Part shown: piece after piece, positions 59,060-64,000 of the stretch
Numbering within the stretch: position 1 is the stretch's first letter
Layout of the letters: the number at the start of each line of letters is the position of its first letter
NCBI GenBank assembly: GCA_034509425.1
Contig: JAVTVJ010000303.1
Location: forward strand, 1,418,135-1,482,134
DNA from: Eopsaltria australis
Lineage: Eukaryota; Chordata; Aves; Passeriformes; Petroicidae
Reading direction: 5' to 3'
Length of the DNA stretch: 64,000 bases
Program-made: the position numbers and the translations under genes
The notes under the pieces: model-generated
What the model saw: the letters and a program-made list of their open reading frames with translations, nothing else
Database searches by the model: none
Told to the model about the DNA's origin: nothing

Positions 59060-59875
59060 GGGAGAACAGAAAGTCTGAATAATGCAGAAATCAGTTTGGC
59101 ACATGTGGGAAAAATGCCTGTGTGTTTCTTTTCCTAAGTGCTGCAAACAAGTTGGGAGTGCAGCTGTCTGAAAAACTTCATCTTATTTCTAAAAAGAATT
59201 TTGATTTTTTTTTTAATCATCCCCAAAATGAGGTTTTTCAGTTTTGAGGTGGTTCTGATTTGCAACAAATGCTGTTTAAAAGACAGAGACAGACAGACAC
59301 TATAAAGGGTAAAAAACTCCATGCAAACACAATTTGCTACAAAAACCCCAGAATTAAGATGGGACCATACCCTGACAGAGAGAGCCTTCCAGCAATACTT
59401 TCCAACATCTCCCTTGGCTGATGTGCCACAGGAGCTGGAAGTCATCACATCTAGTGAGACTTTAACCCTTTACTTAAAAGGCCACAGTGACCTCAGTGCT
59501 CATGGTTTTCATGGGATACAGAGGGGACTGTCACCTGTCACCCCATAGGTGGTGGCCTGTCTTGAGGCTGGAGATACATGAGGATCTCAAACTGTGATTA
59601 ATATTGAAATAAGTCTTAAAATTGTTAGAGCCATGTACCCATATGGAGATAAATTACTTTAAATGCACCTTGAAACATTTGTGGAAATTTCTATGCTAAG
59701 AACTTGCTCATATGAAATTGTTACTCATATGAAATTGTGATAAAGCTCTGAACATAAACTGGAATTTGAAACCCATGGCTTTTGGCTGCCTTTCAGGAGA
59801 GGCATTTTATTTTCACCCTGCGCTTGGTAATCCAAAATGAAAATCTAAGTGAGATCGAAGAGTAACTGCCATGTG
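59060..59875. other. Intergenic DNA left of ERV E2
   Basis: No gene is seen. There is a 17-bp period duplication (CTCATATGAAATTGT at about 59707 and 59724). Confidence 0.6.
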
Positions 59876-59881
59876 CCATGT
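59876..59881. other. E2 target-site duplication, left
   Basis: CCATGT abuts the left LTR end. The right flank at 63220-63225 reads CCATGC, a five-of-six match consistent with a 6-bp duplication and one later mutation. Confidence 0.7.
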
Positions 59882-60469
59882 TGTTGCGTTCCCTGCTTTT
59901 TATCCCGCTCTGGTCCCGGCGGCAGAGTGCTAGCGCAATCCTGGAAAGCCGTTCGTGTTCAGGAAGGCTTCCCCGGAGAGCCGACTATGGGCACCGCTAG
60001 TCCGCGTTCGGGCTGAGGAGTTGTTGGTGCCCTCAGAGCACGGCAGGATAGCAAAGAACTCCCAAAGAAGGAGGACTCTTAGTGTGAGAGTTCCGTAGGT
60101 TTATTACCCCCAAGGGAGCTCAGGGACGAAGAGGCCAGAACAGCTCATTCCGTGGGTATTTAAGGGAGGGATAACATCCAATCAACTGAGGGCACAGGGG
60201 CAATACAAGGGAGGGACCAGGGTGCATGGTCAAATGAGGTTTAGGCAGGGGAAGGGGGAAGAGAGAACAACAAATGAGCAAGGGGGTAACAGGGAATTTT
60301 CCAGAACTGGGATACATAACAGACAAGTCAAGGAACCAATAGCAGGAACTTGGGGTTCGTGGCTTGGTGGTCCAAACCACTGTCTCTGGCAGCTTCGGGG
60401 GGAAACTCTCTGTCTGTGGAACATGCCACCAGAAGTCCCCGTCCTTCCTGGTTCAGAACCACCGCTACA
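59882..60469 (-). repeat. E2 3' LTR
   Basis: It is 588 bp. On the minus strand it starts TGTAGCGG and ends GGAACGCAACA. The TATA-like TTAAATA and AATAAA (complement at 60100-60105) are in the same positions as in the partner LTR. Confidence 0.9.
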
Positions 60470-60487
60470 TCTCCCCCTGTTTTTTTA
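60470..60487 (-). other. E2 polypurine tract
   Basis: On the minus strand the purine run AAAAAAACAGGGGGAGA directly precedes the 3' LTR start. It matches the E1 tract. Confidence 0.85.
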
Positions 60488-60621
60488 CTTAAAGAAAGTG
60501 ACTTGTTAATAAAAGAAATTATGAAGGTTTTAAAACATCCAAGGAAACTTAACACAATGAAGATAATAACTAAAATCCAAAGCAAAGTCTTTAAAATCTG
60601 CAATAAAACAAACAAACATTG

Positions 60622-60879
60622 TTAAAGCATTGTCTCTCTACAAGACAGGGGATGATCAGGGTATGGGAGGTTGGGGTCTGGGAGGTACATGGGGCAGGTT
60701 TGGGGAGAGTCTAAGGGGAAGATATCAAGAAGAAGGGTCTCGGTGATTTTCTTGATCACTGTCAAAGTCTGGAGTCTTCTTTTTCCTTCTCTTCCACGCT
60801 GATCTCTGTGGAGCAGCGTCTGTTGGTAGAGTCGTCCGGGTCTGTTCTGGGGGACGCGTCGGGTGGAAAGTTGTGACAC
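60622..60879 (-). other. Second short reading frame in ERV 3' region
   Basis: An 85-codon frame overlaps the gag-derived tail in another phase. Its last half, from ITETLLLDIF to the terminal SCRETML, is closely matched by an 86-codon frame of E1 (46262-46522) ending SCRETMI. Shared frame and end in two diverged copies hint at former coding, perhaps an env- or accessory-derived exon. The N-terminal parts differ in phase because of an indel. Confidence 0.35.
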
Positions 60880-62244
60880 CTACCAACTTCAGCTGTCGTG
60901 GTCCAAGCAACTGGTCATTAGGGATCGCCTCTGATGGTGTTTCCAGTGGCATAGGTGGTGATGGAGAGCAGGACACTGTAGATTCAGCTTTTAATTTCTT
61001 TGACGATCGCGGTGCTGGTCCGCGCTCCCTGATGTGTTTCCCAAATGGGATGGAGCATGTGGTGTCCAGGAGCCTGTGGAAGACTTAGGTGGAGGATGAT
61101 TAGAACTGTTCAGCAGGCTTTGAAGCTGCCGCTTCCATATCTTTTCCCACACCCAATACCGAGCCTTAACTAAAATACTTGTCATGATTCTTTTTATATC
61201 AGATGGGACCAGTACTGCTGCATTAAAGGTGGAATTCAGTACACTTTTAAAGTGAGGAGAATCTCTCCCAAACTCTCTCTCTACCTTGCAAAGGTCTCGC
61301 AAGGCTGCAGGTGACAGAGGTTCCCATCAGGGTTTGTTACCCTGCCGGTTGTACATAACCGACACCACTGCAGGGCTTGACTGACCGGCTGCATCGCAGG
61401 CTCCAGCCTCTCCACTTCCTGGTCCCCAGTCGTGGGAACTGAAAGGGAGGGTGTGGGAATCTGGAAGTGGGCGGTGGTTAAGGGCGGGACTGCAGTTGGT
61501 ATGGTCTGTCCAGGCGCGCGGTGGGGCGGGGACCTCCTTCGGGCAGGGGCAGGGACCTCCGGCGCAAGGGGAGGGACCCGATGCGAAGACATCATCGGCC
61601 GCGGGGGGGGAACCCGACGCAGGGCCAACCAACGTGAAGGGGAAGGAACCGTGGGAGGAGCTGGGAGGGTTCGCGGGCTTTCGGCATGAGGCTGCGCAGT
61701 GGGTGCAAGGGTGGCTGAACGGCGCCACGAGACCGCCGCCATCTTTAAGATCACAGCCATTTTGTAAAGTAGAACAATGGGGGAGCGCAACCGGCGCAGT
61801 TTGGACTGAGGGCTCGGAGAAAGGGTTTGGGGTGAAGTTCGCTATGAGGGAATCAGTCTCATAGCGGGGAGAACCAAGGGGCGCGCTTCCCTGCAGCAGG
61901 GAAGAGGGATTGGGAAAAGGGGAATTAGGAACATGGAATGGGTGAATCGGGGATTCCAAGCTTTCCCGACAAATACACAAAGTATCACAAATTAAAATCA
62001 ACAACGGAAAAAATTTCCAAACAGAAACATCACCCCCTCTCTCCACTGCCCGTAAATGTTTTTCTACTGAGTCCCAAAAACCTAGAATTTTAACAGAAGA
62101 AGCAGAAGCAAAAAGAACATAAACAAAAATCCACTTAACAAAATGTTTTCAAGCCCTCTTATTAGCTTTCCCGTTTTTCACCTTCAGGGTTTCTTTAACT
62201 TGGATATAAAACTCCTGCTCTGTCCGAGACAACTTAATACCCAT
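60725..62244 (-). pseudogene. E2 gag-derived region, broken
   Basis: On the minus strand an ATG at 62244 opens the same matrix domain as E1. A TGA at 62151-62149 stops it after 31 codons, where E1 has a tryptophan codon. The frame stays open beyond that stop through the proline-rich region. It is stopped again by a TGA at 61329-61327, where E1 has CGA (a CpG-type change). The capsid fragment follows (61302 onward) and keeps nine residues that E1 lacks. A frameshift then ends it at 60991. The remaining tail includes the same basic cluster (KRRKKK) as E1. The protein is not made as one piece. Confidence 0.85.
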
Positions 62245-62618
62245 TGTCTCCGAATCAGAGCCTCCTTACTCTTTTGAAACGGTACAACGAAACTAAAAAC
62301 TCTCCCCCCGAGCCTGATTCCTGCCGCTTATCACGGACGCTGAACCTCACCGCCTGCACGCGGATCTTGGTTCCTCGATCCTGGCTTCAGTTGCCGACAC
62401 CGGCTCCAGAGGAAGAAAAAAAAATCCAAAAGCGTAAGGGTCTTTGGGATCGTCAGTCCACTTCAGCTAGCGTGCTCGCTCCAGAAGGGTTGCTGACACC
62501 CCTTCCAAGTCCACCACTAGAACGTGGAGGTCCTTGTCAGGGGAAGTGGCTTCCCAAAGGCGCAGTCCCGATCGCTGCAGCGGTCAAGGTCGCTCACAGG
62601 GAACCACGAAAAATCGAA

Positions 62619-62637
62619 GTCACAGTTCGGGGCGCCA
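62619..62637 (-). other. E2 primer-binding site, tRNA-Lys-like
   Basis: On the minus strand TGGCGCCCCGAACTGTGAC follows the 5' LTR after the dinucleotide AG. It matches the E1 site in layout, including the extra base after TGGCGC. Confidence 0.7.
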
Positions 62638-62639
62638 CT

Positions 62640-63219
62640 TGTTGCGTTCCCTGCTTTTTATCGCGCTCTGGTCCCAGCGGCAGAGCGCTAGCGCGATCCT
62701 GGAAAGCCGTTTGCATTCGGGAAGGCTTCCCCGGAGAGCTGACTATGGGCACCGCTAGTCCGCGTTCGGTCTGAGGAGTTATTGCCCTCAGAGCACGGCA
62801 GGATAGCAAAGAACTCCCAAAGAAGGAGGACTCTTAGTGTGAGAGTTCCGTAGGTTTATTACCCCCAAGGGAGCTCAGGGACTAAGAGCCCAGAATAACT
62901 CATTCTGTGGGTATTTAAGGGAGGGATAACATCCAATCAACTGAGGGCACAGGGGCAATACAAGGGAGGGACCAGGGTGCATGGTCGAGGTTTAGGGAGG
63001 GGAGGGGGGTAGAGAGAACAACAAGTGAGCAAGGGGGTAACAGGGAATTTTCCAGAACTGGGATACATAACAGACAAGTCAAGGAACCAGTAGCAGGAAC
63101 TTGGGGTTCGTGGCTTGGTGGTCCAAACCACTGTCTCTGGCAGCTTCAGGGGGAAACTCTCTGTCTGTGGAACAGACAGAACAAGTCCTCGTCCTTCCTG
63201 GTTCAGAACCGCTGCTACA
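62640..63219 (-). repeat. E2 5' LTR
   Basis: It is 580 bp, from TGTAGCAGCGG to GGAACGCAACA on the minus strand. The poly(A) hexamer complement is at about 62855-62860. It aligns along its whole length with 59882-60469 with small indels. Confidence 0.92.
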
Positions 63220-63225
63220 CCATGC
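63220..63225. other. E2 target-site duplication, right
   Basis: CCATGC, matching CCATGT at the left flank in five of six bases. Confidence 0.7.
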
Positions 63226-64000
63226 TGCATTGATTGTGGGAGTTATTTTACATAGTTCTGGCAATGCACAGGTTGCCACAATCTTTTCATGCTCTCTTTT
63301 ATAAAAATCTTGCCCACGAAGGTGGCAGTGGGTGGATACTGAGACCAATGCGCGAGGCAGCTGCTCAGCTTGTCCTGGCAGGAGCACGGGCTGCATGGGC
63401 AGGGCTGTTTGCACAGATGGTGTCCCCACGTGGGTTTGCCACTTCTCCCTCAAGTCTGCCCTCAGCCCCTCTCCTTGAACTCTCTGGCTTTGGGAGGTCT
63501 CTGCTTTGCTGCTTGTCCGAAGAGCACCGTGCAGCACTTACAGGGAGAAATAAACGCCACTAGGTATTAATTGCTTAATCAGTCACTTTGTAGTTCTTGG
63601 CCTCAGAATTGACTCTGTTGGCTCGTACACAAGCCAGCCCCAAAGCTGGCATTAAAAATGATTCCTCTGAGTCTTCAGTGAGGTGTCCCACGTGGGTCAT
63701 CCTCCCAAGCACGCCAGTCTCTCCTGTGCTGTGTGCCCACTGTCAATTAAACTGATATTAAAATCAGGTATAAACAAAGGGCACATATGTAACTGGGGGA
63801 AAGTACCTGTGGTATGCAAGTGATACTTTGTCTTTGAGCTTCTTGGGCTAAGGATAAATGGATGATTCTCTCCTTTCCTTGCTTTTTCTCCGAACAACAA
63901 CAAAAAATTGCTTCCTTGAATTCCAGTTCAAATTAATGGAAGTCTGGGGGAGAAGAAACAGACATACAAACAAGGAGGTGTTTTATATTTGGGTTTTCCT
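63226..64000. other. Intergenic DNA to window end
   Basis: No exon, RNA gene or repeat was recognised. Short frames (up to 109 codons) have no protein-like features. Confidence 0.6.

Larger units (their letters stand above)
59882..63219 (-). mobile_element. ERV E2, complete non-autonomous provirus
   Basis: A 3.34 kb element is bounded by two LTRs of 588 and 580 bp. Read on the minus strand it has: 5' LTR (63219-62640), primer site, leader, gag-derived region broken by stops and a frameshift, short 3' region, polypurine tract, 3' LTR (60469-59882). It has no pro, pol or env, and no room for them. The two LTRs look roughly 5% different by eye, so the insertion is not recent. The internal structure equals that of E1. 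Flanks carry a near-perfect 6-bp target duplication, so this is an intact insertion rather than an internally deleted remnant of a local longer provirus. Confidence 0.9.

Noticed and set aside
47204..64000. Search for PRKG2 3' exons
   Set aside because: PRKG2 is the expected neighbour in mammals, but no reverse-strand match to its conserved kinase C-terminal coding end was seen. It probably lies beyond the window.
1..64000. CRISPR arrays, bacterial operons or prophage
   Set aside because: Introns, CR1, satellites, CpG islands and ERVs show vertebrate nuclear DNA. The 190-bp repeats have no spacers.

Overview
This 64 kb window is vertebrate nuclear DNA, almost certainly from a bird. The evidence is an intact three-exon BMP3 gene with GT-AG introns, a CR1 LINE 3' tail, and avian-type endogenous retroviruses (ERVs) with 570-590 bp LTRs and a tRNA-Lys-like primer site. 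The ERV content would fit a songbird, but I cannot name a species.

Layout. Positions 1-25.5 kb are non-coding flank with a few short tandem duplications, a 29-bp minisatellite and homopolymer runs. Positions 25.56-26.56 kb are a CpG island holding the BMP3 promoter and exon 1. Exons lie at 26112-26442, 32841-33748 and 36407-36598 and encode a 476-residue TGF-beta-family preproprotein with a 110-residue mature domain. No canonical poly(A) signal lies between the stop codon and 37.2 kb. There a satellite-like array of eleven ~190-bp monomers (37.25-39.34 kb) and a CR1 tail interrupt the sequence. AU-rich, 3'UTR-like sequence resumes beyond them, with poly(A) hexamers at 39952 and 40252. I infer that the satellite sits inside the transcribed BMP3 3'UTR.

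Positions 42.3-43.3 kb are a second CpG island with YY1-, USF-, Sp1- and NRF1-type sites and no recognisable gene. It abuts a ~900-bp (CA)n-derived array and then a 5'-truncated ERV (E1, 44411-47203, + strand). A related but complete ERV (E2, 59882-63219, - strand) lies near the right end. E1 and E2 share the same internal architecture: matrix, proline-rich region and a capsid fragment, then a short 3' region, with no pro, pol or env. They therefore look like copies of one non-autonomous ERV family. A third LTR composite (54674-56104, - strand) has two diverged LTRs inside a 6-bp direct repeat. The remaining DNA (47.2-54.7, 56.1-59.9 and 63.2-64 kb) is AT-rich non-coding sequence with one unexplained 176-codon ORF at 58529-59059.

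Function. The only clear host gene is BMP3, a secreted antagonist-type BMP ligand. The rest is regulatory and repeat landscape, and its main interest is how the repeats have changed the 3' side of BMP3.
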